Shown: piece after piece, positions 51,477 to 59,891 of the stretch
Position numbering within the stretch: the stretch's first letter is position 1
Layout of the letters: each line of letters starts with the position of its first letter
From: JANPPS01 sp043758105
Lineage (GTDB): Bacteria; Pseudomonadota; Alphaproteobacteria; Acetobacterales; Acetobacteraceae
Assembly (NCBI GenBank): GCA_043758105.1
Contig: JAYVOF010000038.1
Coordinates: 1-64,000, forward strand
Length of the DNA stretch: 64,000 bases
Direction of reading: 5' to 3'
Notes under the pieces: model-generated
Database searches by the model: none
What the model saw: only the letters and a program-made list of their open reading frames with translations
Told to the model about the DNA's origin: nothing
Made by a program: the position numbers and the translations under genes

Positions 51477-52411
51477 CGGGCGTCCTCATGTACGAGGCGG
51501 GAAAGCGCGCGCAGGCGGGCGCTGCGGGCGCGGGGGTTGGCGGCGGCTTCTTCGGGGCTGGGTCGCTCGGCGCCGGAGGTGAGGAGCGCGAATTCGGTGG
51601 TTTTGCGGTCCACCAGGCGGCCCGGATCATGCCGGGACGGACCCGGCGTGCGCCCGGCGGCGTTGACCATGAACCGCTTCACCAACCGGTCTTCCAACGA
51701 GTGGAACGACACCACCACCAGCCGGCCGCCCGGTGCGAGCAAGGCGGCGGCCTGGGTCAATGCCCGCTCGATCTCACCCAGCTCGTCATTCACCCGGATG
51801 CGCAGCGCCTGGAAGCTGCGCGTCGCCGGGTCGATGCCGGAGCCGTCTTTCGGCACCACGCCGCGGATCACGTCGGCCAGCGCCTGGGTGGTTTCGAGCG
51901 GCGCCAGCGTGCGCGCGGCGACGATGGCGCGGGCGATGCGGCGGGACAGCCGTTCCTCGCCGAACTGATAGAGGGTGTCCGCGAGCTCCGCCTCGGGCAA
52001 GCGGTTCACGAGGTCGGCCGCGGTGGGCCCGGAGGCGGCCATCCGCATATCGAGCGGGCCGTCATGGCGGAAGCTGAAACCGCGCCCGGGCTCGTCGATC
52101 TGGAACGAGGACACGCCGAGGTCCAATACGACGCCGTTCAGCGCGCCGATGCCGTATTCCGCCAGCAGTGCCACCATGTCGCCGAACCGGCCTTCCATCA
52201 AATGGAGCCGGCCCGGATATTGGGCCGCCAGGGCGGCGCCGCGGGCAATGGCGTCCGGGTCGCGGTCGATGGCGAACAAGGTGCAGGTCGCGGCGGCGAG
52301 GATTGCGGCCGCATAGCCGCCCCCGCCGAAAGTGCCGTCCAGCAGGACATCCCCCGGTTGTGGGGCCAGGTGGCGAAGCACATCAGGGAGCATGACCGGA
52401 ATGTGGCTCAT
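51473..52411 (-). CDS. rsmH: 16S rRNA m4C1402 methyltransferase
   Basis: 312 residues. HIPVMLPDVLRHLAPQPGDV is the family start, LLDGTFGGGGYAAAIL the SAM motif, and GVVLDLGVSSFQIDEPGRGF plus VVVSFHSLEDRLVKRFM are RsmH hallmarks. It methylates the decoding site of 16S rRNA. Both ends overlap neighbours by 4 nt (ATGA). Confidence 0.96.
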   Translation of the reverse strand: MSHIPVMLPDVLRHLAPQPGDVLLDGTFGGGGYAAAILAAATCTLFAIDRDPDAIARGAALAAQYPGRLHLMEGRFGDMVALLAEYGIGALNGVVLDLGVSSFQIDEPGRGFSFRHDGPLDMRMAASGPTAADLVNRLPEAELADTLYQFGEERLSRRIARAIVAARTLAPLETTQALADVIRGVVPKDGSGIDPATRSFQALRIRVNDELGEIERALTQAAALLAPGGRLVVVSFHSLEDRLVKRFMVNAAGRTPGPSRHDPGRLVDRKTTEFALLTSGAERPSPEEAAANPRARSARLRALSRLVHEDAR

Positions 52412-52869
52412 GCGGCGGCACCGGGCAGCGTGAGGCCGCGGCTGCGCGTGCGCTCGAGCGCGGCGGTGAGCCGGGCGGCGGCGGCGGCGGGTTCCCAGAT
52501 CCGGAAAATCCGGCCTGCGCCCACAAAGGAGACGGTGTCGGTCAATGCGGCGTGCTGCACCAGGGACTCGGGCAGGGAGATCCGGCCTTCCTTGTCTGGT
52601 TCCACACGGTGGGCGTCGGCGTAAAGTGTAGTTTGCAGGTCATCCTGCGCTTCGCTGAAAATATCGAGCCGGTCGAGGGGTGCTGCGAGCCGTTCGAACT
52701 CGGCGGTGGGCCACGCCTCGATGCAGGGATGGGTGTGGGAGCGGCGCAGGATCAGCGCGGCCGGGCGCTGATCGCCCTCCGCCCGCAGCTCTGCCCGGAA
52801 CGGCGCCGGCACGGAGACCCGGCCCTTCGCGTCCAAGCGGTTGTGATGCGTGCCGTAAAACTGGCTCAT
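52408..52869 (-). CDS. mraZ: Transcriptional regulator MraZ
   Basis: 153 residues with two SpoVT/AbrB-like domains: FYGTHHNRLDAKGRVSVPAP and DKEGRISLPESLVQHAAL. MraZ rings bind TGGG repeats upstream of their own gene and repress the dcw cluster. Such an array is present upstream (52891-52935). The ATG at 52869 has AAGGGA upstream; the frame is open to 52902 but runs into the array. Confidence 0.93.
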   Translation of the reverse strand: MSQFYGTHHNRLDAKGRVSVPAPFRAELRAEGDQRPAALILRRSHTHPCIEAWPTAEFERLAAPLDRLDIFSEAQDDLQTTLYADAHRVEPDKEGRISLPESLVQHAALTDTVSFVGAGRIFRIWEPAAAAARLTAALERTRSRGLTLPGAAA

Positions 52870-52890
52870 GGTTCCCTTGGCCCACATCGC

Positions 52891-52935
52891 ATGGGTGATC
52901 ATGGGATAACATGGTCAGACATGGGCAGCAAAGGG
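52891..52935. promoter_or_regulatory. MraZ-type operator: five 10-bp-spaced TGGG boxes
   Basis: ATGGG, ATGGG, ATGGT, ATGGG and AAGGG begin at 52891, 52901, 52911, 52921 and 52931, exactly 10 bp apart, on the strand opposite mraZ. MraZ of E. coli binds TGGGN boxes separated by 5 nt. The array starts 22 bp upstream of the mraZ ATG. A weak promoter (TTGCTG, 16 nt, TTATCC on the minus strand) would lie across it. Confidence 0.7.
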
Positions 52936-53027
52936 TTTTGCCCGGTTTTTCAGGTGAAATACGTTTCAGCAGTGGATATTAATTCTCATTCTGTATTTGT
53001 TCCGTTGGGTCAGATTATTAAGAGGAT

Positions 53028-53418
53028 GTCAGACGGCCTGTAAGCCGGGTTCTGTCCACATCCTTGCGGACGTGGGACGGCCATTCCTCTGGGACGCGCA
53101 TCGCGGCGCGCCTCGTGCGACCAACCCGGATGACGGAGCCTAAACACCCCTGCGTCCTACCTTTCGGCACTCGCCGGCCATCCCTATTCGGTCTTGCTCC
53201 CGGTGGGGTTTACCCTGCCGCCCCTGTTACCAGGCGCGCGGTGCGCTCTTACCGCACCGTTTCACCCTTCCCCTGAGGCCGTTACCGGCGTCCGGGAGGT
53301 TTGTTTTCTGTGGCACTTTCCCTGGGGTCGCCCCCGCCGGCCGTTAGCCGGCACCGTGTTTCTGTGGAGCCCGGACTTTCCTCGGCCCTCACGAGCCGCG
53401 GCCGTCCAGCCGTCTGAC
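53028..53418 (-). ncRNA. rnpB: RNase P RNA (type A)
   Basis: About 391 nt. The minus strand contains GAGGAAAGTCCGGGC (rev. of 53369-53383), AGAACCCGGCTTACAG near the 3' end and the ACAGAAACACGG, GGTAAGAGCGCACCG and TAGGACGCAGGGG blocks typical of alphaproteobacterial RNase P RNA. The ends pair as P1: GTCAGACGG (5', to 53418) with CCGTCTGAC (3', from 53028). It cleaves tRNA 5' leaders. It lies directly upstream of the dcw cluster; its 5' end overlaps the amidase gene. Confidence 0.95.
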
Positions 53419-54096
53419 CAGCCGGTGATGCGCTGCCTCCGGCTCTCGGTCAAGACAGGCCTGTAAGCGGCGCAAAGTCGGAGCGTCGGCTCGTCCACAC
53501 ACGTGATCCGGCATCCAGTGACGTTGAAACGCCGTGAGCGTCACGGCCAGATCGCCGGGTCCATAGCCGATCTGGTCAAGCGCCGCCCTTGCGTCGGCGG
53601 CCGGTATGCCGTCCGGACCGGGCCAGAGACCCACGCCATTGGCGGCCAAACCCCGCCAATCGAACAGCTCGCCGGGATCCTGCTTCCGGTCCGCTGCCAC
53701 ATCACTATGGGCCACCACGTTGCGGGCCGGGATCGGATGACGCGCCAGGATGCCGAGACAAAGCTCGCACACCGCCGCCATCTGTAGCGCCGGGAACGGG
53801 CGATAGCCCCATTCATGCCCGGGATTGACGATCTCGACGCCGATCGAGTTGTCATTGAGCGCCGTCCGCCCCCGCCAGCTGGAAACGCCAGCGTGCCAGG
53901 CCCGTGCCGCCTCATCCACCAATGCCCACACCTGGCCGTCCTCATCGACCACATAATGCGAGGACACGCGGGACGCCGGGTCACACAGCCGCGCTAGGGC
54001 GGCCTCCGCGCTGTGCATGCCAGTGTAATGCAGGATCAGCGTATCGACCGGGCCGGGCCGCGCGTCGAAATTGGGGCTGGGCCGCGCGTGGATCAG
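53389..54096 (-). CDS. N-acetylmuramoyl-L-alanine amidase (Amidase_2, AmiD-like), probable CTG start
   Basis: About 235 residues. LIHARPSPNFDARPGPVDT and LILHYTGM form the start of the zinc amidase domain, the His of HYTG being a zinc ligand; others are VVAHSDVAADRKQDPG (His and Asp). The peptidoglycan-binding C-terminal part follows (ALDQIGYGPGDLAVTLTAFQ). The first ATG (54018) would remove the zinc His, and the only in-frame start codon after the upstream stop is CTG at 54096, which overlaps the djlA stop as CTGA. No signal peptide is visible, so it may act in the cytosol on recycled muropeptides. The 3' end overlaps rnpB by 30 nt. Confidence 0.82.
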   Translation of the reverse strand: MIHARPSPNFDARPGPVDTLILHYTGMHSAEAALARLCDPASRVSSHYVVDEDGQVWALVDEAARAWHAGVSSWRGRTALNDNSIGVEIVNPGHEWGYRPFPALQMAAVCELCLGILARHPIPARNVVAHSDVAADRKQDPGELFDWRGLAANGVGLWPGPDGIPAADARAALDQIGYGPGDLAVTLTAFQRHWMPDHVCGRADAPTLRRLQACLDREPEAAHHRLVRRLDGRGS

Positions 54097-54878
54097 AGCC
54101 GGCGCTCACGCTTGATCACGTCCCAGGCGGCGTTGATTCGGGCCACCTTATCACTTGCGCGCGCCACGAAATCCGGCGGGACCCCGCGCGCGGCCAACGT
54201 GTCCGGATGGTTTTCCCGCACGAGCCGGAGCCAGGCCTGCCGCGCCTCATCATCCGTGGCACTGCGAGAAATCCCCAGCAACGCATAGGGCGTTTCAACC
54301 CCCGGGCTGCCTGGCGCGGGTTTCGCCGACGCTCCGCGCGCCTGGTCCCACGCCATTTGATCCAGGCCAAACGCCCGGTGGATCCGGCGCAGCACATCCT
54401 GCTCGGCGATCGTCACCGGCTTGTCGGCGCGGGCGATGGCAAACAGCGCGGTCAGCACGTCCTCGAGGATGCCGCGATTATCGGTGAAGGCGGTGCCGAG
54501 CTGCACGGCATAGGGCTCGAAACCGTCCGAACTGTCTCGCGCCTGGTCGAACAGGCGTCCGATGTCGCGCACGCCCTCGGGCGGAATGCGGAACTGGCGC
54601 TTGAACGCGTCGATCTCGGCGCGGACCACGGGGCCATCGCATTTAGCGAGTTTGGCGGACAGCACGACGACGCCCAGAGCGAACAGCTGGTCCTTCTGAC
54701 CCAGCGCCGCCGCGATCCGCGCCGGGCCGAATATGGAGCCGATTCCCTCCCCGAAGCTGACGCGGGGGAACGCGCCCTGATCGGCCGCATGACCGAGTGC
54801 GGCACCCATCATGGCACCGAACGGGCCGCCCATCACCAGCCCGGCGACGCCGCCGAGTAACTTACCCCAATAGCTCAT
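54093..54878 (-). CDS. DjlA-like TerB/DnaJ cochaperone
   Basis: 261 residues. A Gly-rich hydrophobic N-terminus (LLGGVAGLVMGGPFGAMMGA) resembles the DjlA membrane anchor. The middle (ALGVVVLSAKLAKCDGPVVR, AIARADKPVTIAEQDVLRRI) is a TerB-like domain and the C-terminus has a J domain with the HPD motif in RENHPDTLAARG. It likely stimulates DnaK at the inner membrane. Confidence 0.85.
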   Translation of the reverse strand: MSYWGKLLGGVAGLVMGGPFGAMMGAALGHAADQGAFPRVSFGEGIGSIFGPARIAAALGQKDQLFALGVVVLSAKLAKCDGPVVRAEIDAFKRQFRIPPEGVRDIGRLFDQARDSSDGFEPYAVQLGTAFTDNRGILEDVLTALFAIARADKPVTIAEQDVLRRIHRAFGLDQMAWDQARGASAKPAPGSPGVETPYALLGISRSATDDEARQAWLRLVRENHPDTLAARGVPPDFVARASDKVARINAAWDVIKRERRL

Positions 54879-54982
54879 CCGCTCATCTTAGCACGCCGGG
54901 GCTTGCGCGCGCACCCGGGGCTGACGCTATCTGCATCAAAAGGGGATGTGCGTGACAGGGTGCGGCGGAGACGAATGGGCTG

Positions 54983-57979
54983 ATGGCGGGCGGGAGGCGG
55001 CGTAGCGTGCGGGTCGGACGCTTGATCTTGGCCGTAAGCGTCGTCGTGATTTTGGCCGTCGTGGCCGGAATCTGGGCGGCACCGGGTTTGTTGGACTGGA
55101 ACCAGCACCGTGGCAGCGTCGAAGCGCTCGCGAGCTCGCTCCTGGGCCGTCCGGTGCGGATCGGCGGGGATTTGAGCCTGCACTTGCTGCCGCAGCCGAT
55201 TTTGACCGCGTCCCGGCTCGAGGTGGATGATACCGGGGATGGTGTCGTGCTGACGGCCCGGGCGCTGCGGTTGCGGGTGGCGCTGGCTCCGTTGCTCGCA
55301 GGGCGAATCGATGCGCGGGAGTTGACGATCGAGGGGGCCGACCTGCACCTGCCGTGGCCACCCGCCCCCGGCGCGCTGTCGCAGCGTCCGCCGGCGTGGC
55401 TCACGGGCGTGCAAGCGCGGGCGGAGAAAAGCCGGATCACGATCGGTCAGGTCACGCTGTCCGGCGTCGATGCGCGGTTCGAGACGGATGCGGATACCGG
55501 CACCCTGTCCGTGGCGGGAACGGGACATTTGGCGGCGAACGCCGTCCGGTTCACCGGGCGGCTGGGGCGGCCCGGACGGGACGGCAGTGCGGCGGTCGAG
55601 ATCAGCCTGGATGGGGCGGAGGCCCTGCGCGACACCGGCGGCCGCTTTACCGGGCAACTCGGCGCGGCCGGGGCGCTCGAGGGGCGGATGGTGGCGCGGG
55701 GGCCGAACCTGTCGTTGCTGTTGCCGATGCCGGCGGTGCCGTGGCGGGCGGATGGACGGCTGACGGCCGCGGATGGGCTGGTGGTGGCCGATGAGCTGGC
55801 GGTGGATGTCAACGGATCCGCGGCCCAGGGCGCGGTCACGCTACGCGTTTCGGCGACGCCGCGGATCGACGTGGCCTTGGCCGCCGGACGGATCGACCTC
55901 GATGAGTGGCTGCCGGTGCTGCTGCATGCGCCCGAGACGGTGGTGCCGACGGGCCTCGACCTGTCGGCCGAGGCGGCGACCTTGGGCGGCGGCATCGTCC
56001 GCCGGCTGCGGGGCGCGTTCGATTTCAGCCCGTCGGGGATCACGGCCCGTGAGATCACCGCCCTGCTGCCCGGCGACGCCACGCTGACCATGGCCGGGGG
56101 CATTGCCCGGCCTGCCGGTCCTGAGAAGGCCGGTCCGGAGAAGGCCGGTCCGGAGAAGGCGGGTCCGGAGAAGGCGGGTCCGGAGTTTAGGGGCACCGGC
56201 CATTTGATGGCACCTGATCTCCGCACCACGCTCGGATGGGCGGGAAAGCTGTCGGCGGCGATCGGTGCCGTGGGCGATGTCTTGCCCGCGGGAGTAGTGC
56301 GCCGGGCCGATGTGAGCGGGCGGGTGACGGTCGGCGAGGGTGACATCGCGTTATCCGGCCTGTCGGGCACGGTCGATGGAACGCCGCTCACCGGCAGTGT
56401 CCGGGCCACGAATACCGGGCCACGGCCGGCGCTGGAGCTGGTGCTGGAGACGGACCGGCTGATGCTCGACCCCTGGCTGCCGGAAGTGCCGGTGCTGACG
56501 CCGTCGGTCCTCCTTGCGCGGGTTCCTGGAGTGGATGTGGAATTGCGCCTCGATGCGCACCGGGCGGAGTGGCGGGGCGTGCCGATCGGCGCGTTGCGGA
56601 TCGACGGACAAAGCACGGCCGGACGGGTCGAGCTGCGGCATTTGGGCGCGGTCGTCGCCGGGGTACATGGGGTGGCGGCCGGCACGGTCGAGGGCGGACG
56701 CCTGTCGGACGGCAGGCTGGATCTGGATACCGCGGACCTGACAATGCTGCCGGCGGTGCTGCCGGTGACATGGCAAAACACTGCTTTCTGGCAGGGTAGC
56801 GGCAGCGCGGTCCTGCTGGTGTCGGGCCCGGGGGAGGCGCTGGGGGTGAAGCTCACAGCCGAACTCGGCGATCTGCGGCTGGAGGCACAGCCGATTTTCA
56901 ACCTGGCGGGACAGAGCGGGGCCGGTCCTGTCACTGTGCGGCATCCCGGGGCACCGCGGCTGCTGGAGGTCATGGGCCTGCGCGGCACCGCGTCCTGGCT
57001 GGGCGATGGTTCGCTGTCGGCGGTGGCGCAGGTGTCGGCCTCTCCCGACCGGATCGGACTGGACAGCCTGGTGCTGACGGCCGGCCTGATGCGGGCGCAG
57101 GGGCAGCTTAGTCTTGATGCGGGCCGGGCGGTGACCGGTACCGTTAGTTTCGAGTCTCTCCCGCTGCCCCTGCCGGATCTGCGGGCACCCGGTTCCCTGC
57201 CGCTTCCGCCGTTGCAGGGGTGGCGCGGCGATATCAGGCTGGAGGCGTCCGAGATCCTGGCCGGCCTGACCCCGGTCATGCAGGGCGTCTCCGCCCAATT
57301 GTCGTTGCAGGATGGCAGGCTGGCGGTCGATGGGGTTACGGCGCAAGTAGCGGGTGGGCGTGTGACGGGGCAGGCGAGCCTGGCCACGGCCGTGGACCCT
57401 CCCGTCCTCACGGTGGACGGGCAGGGTGCCGGCATGACCGTCACCGGTCCGGTGCTGGACGCTCCGCCGGAAGGGATCGATCTTCAAGCGGGCACGGCCG
57501 ATGCCCGGATAGAGGCGACCGCAACCGGTCACAGCATGGTGGCCCTGCTGGCGACGCTGACGGGTCACGCGACGATGACGATCAGGGACGGCGTGGCGCA
57601 GTGTGTTGACCTGGTGGGCGCGTCGGCGGCTTTGGCACTGAATGACCCGGCGGCGATCACCGCAGCGATGCAGCGCGCCCTGCGGCCGGCGCCCATTTCG
57701 TTTACGACGACAGATCTCGTGTTCACGCAGTCGCGGGGCGGGGGAACGCTCGATGGCGATGTGGTGGCACAAGCGGGCTCGGCACGGATCCGCGGTAATC
57801 TGGACCTGCCTGCGGGTGTGGCCGACCTGCGGCTGACGCTGAGGCCTAACCCACCTGAATTCGAAGGCCGTCCGGGTGATCCACCCGAGATCGGGCTTCG
57901 CATCAGCGGACCGTTCGGCACGCCGCATCGCACGCCGGAGCTTGCCGGTCTCACCCGTTGGCTTGCGCTACGGCCCTGA
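54983..57979 (+). CDS. AsmA-family protein
   Basis: 998 residues. One N-terminal membrane segment (LILAVSVVVILAVVAGIWA) is followed by LLDWNQHRGSVEALASSLLG and RPVRIGGDLSLHLLPQP, the AsmA N-domain. The rest is a long beta-rich region and the C-terminal AsmA_2-like block (GHATMTIRDGVAQCVDL). Such proteins bridge the periplasm and are linked to phospholipid transport to the outer membrane. A GPEKA tandem repeat interrupts the middle (about residues 379-400). It is divergent from djlA. Confidence 0.85.
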   Translation: MAGGRRRSVRVGRLILAVSVVVILAVVAGIWAAPGLLDWNQHRGSVEALASSLLGRPVRIGGDLSLHLLPQPILTASRLEVDDTGDGVVLTARALRLRVALAPLLAGRIDARELTIEGADLHLPWPPAPGALSQRPPAWLTGVQARAEKSRITIGQVTLSGVDARFETDADTGTLSVAGTGHLAANAVRFTGRLGRPGRDGSAAVEISLDGAEALRDTGGRFTGQLGAAGALEGRMVARGPNLSLLLPMPAVPWRADGRLTAADGLVVADELAVDVNGSAAQGAVTLRVSATPRIDVALAAGRIDLDEWLPVLLHAPETVVPTGLDLSAEAATLGGGIVRRLRGAFDFSPSGITAREITALLPGDATLTMAGGIARPAGPEKAGPEKAGPEKAGPEKAGPEFRGTGHLMAPDLRTTLGWAGKLSAAIGAVGDVLPAGVVRRADVSGRVTVGEGDIALSGLSGTVDGTPLTGSVRATNTGPRPALELVLETDRLMLDPWLPEVPVLTPSVLLARVPGVDVELRLDAHRAEWRGVPIGALRIDGQSTAGRVELRHLGAVVAGVHGVAAGTVEGGRLSDGRLDLDTADLTMLPAVLPVTWQNTAFWQGSGSAVLLVSGPGEALGVKLTAELGDLRLEAQPIFNLAGQSGAGPVTVRHPGAPRLLEVMGLRGTASWLGDGSLSAVAQVSASPDRIGLDSLVLTAGLMRAQGQLSLDAGRAVTGTVSFESLPLPLPDLRAPGSLPLPPLQGWRGDIRLEASEILAGLTPVMQGVSAQLSLQDGRLAVDGVTAQVAGGRVTGQASLATAVDPPVLTVDGQGAGMTVTGPVLDAPPEGIDLQAGTADARIEATATGHSMVALLATLTGHATMTIRDGVAQCVDLVGASAALALNDPAAITAAMQRALRPAPISFTTTDLVFTQSRGGGTLDGDVVAQAGSARIRGNLDLPAGVADLRLTLRPNPPEFEGRPGDPPEIGLRISGPFGTPHRTPELAGLTRWLALRP
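56117..56185 (+). repeat. 15-bp tandem repeat inside the AsmA-family gene
   Basis: Four full copies and a partial one of GGTCCGGAGAAGGCC (small changes), giving (GPEKA)x4-GPE. In frame; the charge pattern suggests a short flexible loop whose length can vary. Confidence 0.92.
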
Positions 57980-58024
57980 AACCGGCCGTAGCTGCAGCCG
58001 GTCGCGCGCGTCACAGCGAGGCTA

Positions 58025-58204
58025 TCAATGCGGGCGATCCAGCACGCTATACATGATGCGCAGCAAGTCGCCGGCGATCTCGGAATGGCCAGCGCGGTCG
58101 GCGTCCACCGCCAGGCTGATGAGCCGGTCGGCAAGTTGCAACGGACTGGAGGCGGAAATCAGATGGTGCGGCGTTGTCTGGGTAAAGGCGAAATCGGCGT
58201 TCAT
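58025..58204 (-). CDS. Small hypothetical protein, 59 residues
   Basis: Starts MNADFAFTQTTPHHLISASS and ends RIMYSVLDRPH. A strong AAGGAGAT lies five bases before the ATG, which argues that it is translated. The middle is helical (LQLADRLISLAVDADRAGHS). No family was recognised. It follows the ribbon-helix-helix gene by 63 nt on the same strand and faces the AsmA gene. Confidence 0.65.
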   Translation of the reverse strand: MNADFAFTQTTPHHLISASSPLQLADRLISLAVDADRAGHSEIAGDLLRIMYSVLDRPH

Positions 58205-58267
58205 GCGTCATCTCCTTAGGTAAAACGACTGCTTTGTCGCAACACCAAACCTGACGCCGAATACTTG

Positions 58268-58489
58268 CTAAACCCTTAAGATCATCGATCCCAAAATCGT
58301 GAGCCGCAATTCTGACGCCAGCGGCGATCCTGCCGCACGCGTGGCATCGACCTGTGTGACCAACGTCACGACCGACACACCGCGCGCGGCCGCGACGTGC
58401 TCCAAGGCGGTCCAGAATGCCGGCTCCAATGCGACGCTGGTGCGGTGCCGGGCCAGGCTGAAGCTACGTTTTTGCAGGTTAGTCGCCAA
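58268..58489 (-). CDS. Ribbon-helix-helix domain protein
   Basis: 73 residues. LQKRSFSLARHRTSVALEPA, then FWTALEHVAAARGVSVVTLV is the RHH_4-type pattern common in alphaproteobacteria next to fumC-like genes. Probably DNA-binding, targets unknown. The start is TTG (58489), inside the end of fumC (11-nt overlap), so it is read from the fumC message. Confidence 0.8.
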   Translation of the reverse strand: MATNLQKRSFSLARHRTSVALEPAFWTALEHVAAARGVSVVTLVTQVDATRAAGSPLASELRLTILGSMILRV

Positions 58490-59891
58490 GCGTCGCCCCG
58501 GGCTGCACCATGTCCGACGGCCGCACCCATCGGTCGAAATCGGCCCCGCTCACGAAGCCAAGCCGCTCCGCCGCGTCCCGCAAGGTCATGTTTTCCGCCA
58601 GTGCTAATTTGCCGATGCTCACGGCTTTGTCATACCCGATCCGCGGATTGAGCGCCGTCACCAGCATTAACGACTTCGCCAGGTTCTCGGCGATCCGCTC
58701 CCGGTTGGGTAAAAGCTTATCCACCATGTTAGCAGCAAAGCTCTCGGCCGCATCCGCCAACAACGCCAGCGATTGCAGCACGTTATAGATGATCAGCGGC
58801 TTGAACACGTTCAGCTCGAGGAAGCTTTGCGCCGCGCCGATGGTAATGGCCACGTGATTGCCCATCACCTGCGCGCACACCATCGTCAGTGCCTCGCACT
58901 GCGTTGGATTGGTCTTACCCGGCATGATGGACGAGCTGAGCCCGTCCGCGGGCACCACCAGCTCGGACAATCCCGAACGCGGGCCGGAGCCCAGCAGGCG
59001 GATGTCGTTCCCGAGCTTATTGAGGCTGACGGCCAGCACGTTCAGCACGCCCGACAGCTCCACGAACGCATCATGGGCCCCCATGCCCTCAAATTTGTTC
59101 GGATTGGGCGTGAACCCGACGCCCGTCAGCGCCGCGATCCGCGCGCAGAACACGCGGTCGAACTCCCGATGCCGGTTGAGCCCGGTGCCGACAGCGGTCC
59201 CGCCCTGCGGCAGGCTCAGCAACCGGGGCAGGGCATCCTCCAACCGGGCGACACCCAGTTCGATTTGCCGGGCCCAGGCTGCGAATTCCTGTCCGAGTGT
59301 GACTGGCACCGCGTCCATCATGTGGGTCCGCCCCACCTTCACCACGCCCTCCCACTCGATGGCCCGGGCGGCGAGGCTCGTGTGCAGGGTGCGGAGCGCC
59401 GGGCTGAGCCGGTGGATGACCGCCTCGGCCGCGGCCACATGCATGGCGGTCGGGAAGCTGTCATTGCTGCTCTGGCCGCGGTTCACGTGGTCGTTCGGGT
59501 GGATGGGCGCGCGGGCGCCGCGGGGCTGGCCGAGGCTTTCATTGGCCAGGCTCGCGATCACCTCGTTCGCGTTCATGTTGGTCTGCGTGCCGGAGCCGGT
59601 TTGCCAGACGGGCAAGGGGAATTCGTCATCGAGCTGCCCCGCCGCGATCCGTGCCGCCGCCGCCGCGATCGGGCGGGCGACATCCGATGTCAGCTCCCCC
59701 AACGCCTCGTTCGCCTCCGCACTGGCTTGTTTCTGCAGGCCCACCGCGCGGATCAGGCCCGGCGGAAACCGCTCCGTGCCGATCCGGAACAACCGGCGCG
59801 CCCGCTCGGTTTGCGGGCCCCAGGACCGGGCGCTGTCGATGTCGATGCTGCCGAGCGAGTCGGTTTCGTTACGGGTCATGGGGTGGGTCAT
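58479..59891 (-). CDS. fumC: Class II fumarate hydratase
   Basis: 470 residues. SGTQTNMNANEVIASLANES, the HPNDHVNRGQSSNDSFPTAM active-site block, VGRTHMMDAVPVTLGQEFAA and the signature GSSIMPGKTNPTQCE-like SSIMPGKTNPTQCEALTMVC are all present. It interconverts fumarate and malate in the TCA cycle. An ATG four codons in is an alternative start. Its 5' end overlaps queG by 23 nt. Confidence 0.96.
   Translation of the reverse strand: MTHPMTRNETDSLGSIDIDSARSWGPQTERARRLFRIGTERFPPGLIRAVGLQKQASAEANEALGELTSDVARPIAAAAARIAAGQLDDEFPLPVWQTGSGTQTNMNANEVIASLANESLGQPRGARAPIHPNDHVNRGQSSNDSFPTAMHVAAAEAVIHRLSPALRTLHTSLAARAIEWEGVVKVGRTHMMDAVPVTLGQEFAAWARQIELGVARLEDALPRLLSLPQGGTAVGTGLNRHREFDRVFCARIAALTGVGFTPNPNKFEGMGAHDAFVELSGVLNVLAVSLNKLGNDIRLLGSGPRSGLSELVVPADGLSSSIMPGKTNPTQCEALTMVCAQVMGNHVAITIGAAQSFLELNVFKPLIIYNVLQSLALLADAAESFAANMVDKLLPNRERIAENLAKSLMLVTALNPRIGYDKAVSIGKLALAENMTLRDAAERLGFVSGADFDRWVRPSDMVQPGATLGD

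Noticed and set aside
53194..53466. Plus-strand frame of 90 codons
   Set aside because: It lies within the RNase P RNA and has no protein family features.
56117..56185. CRISPR-like array
   Set aside because: Units are 15 bp, directly adjacent without spacers, and in frame with the surrounding protein.
55447..57444. 665-codon minus-strand frame
   Set aside because: Antisense to the AsmA-family gene; Ser/Arg/Pro-rich composition typical of a shadow frame.
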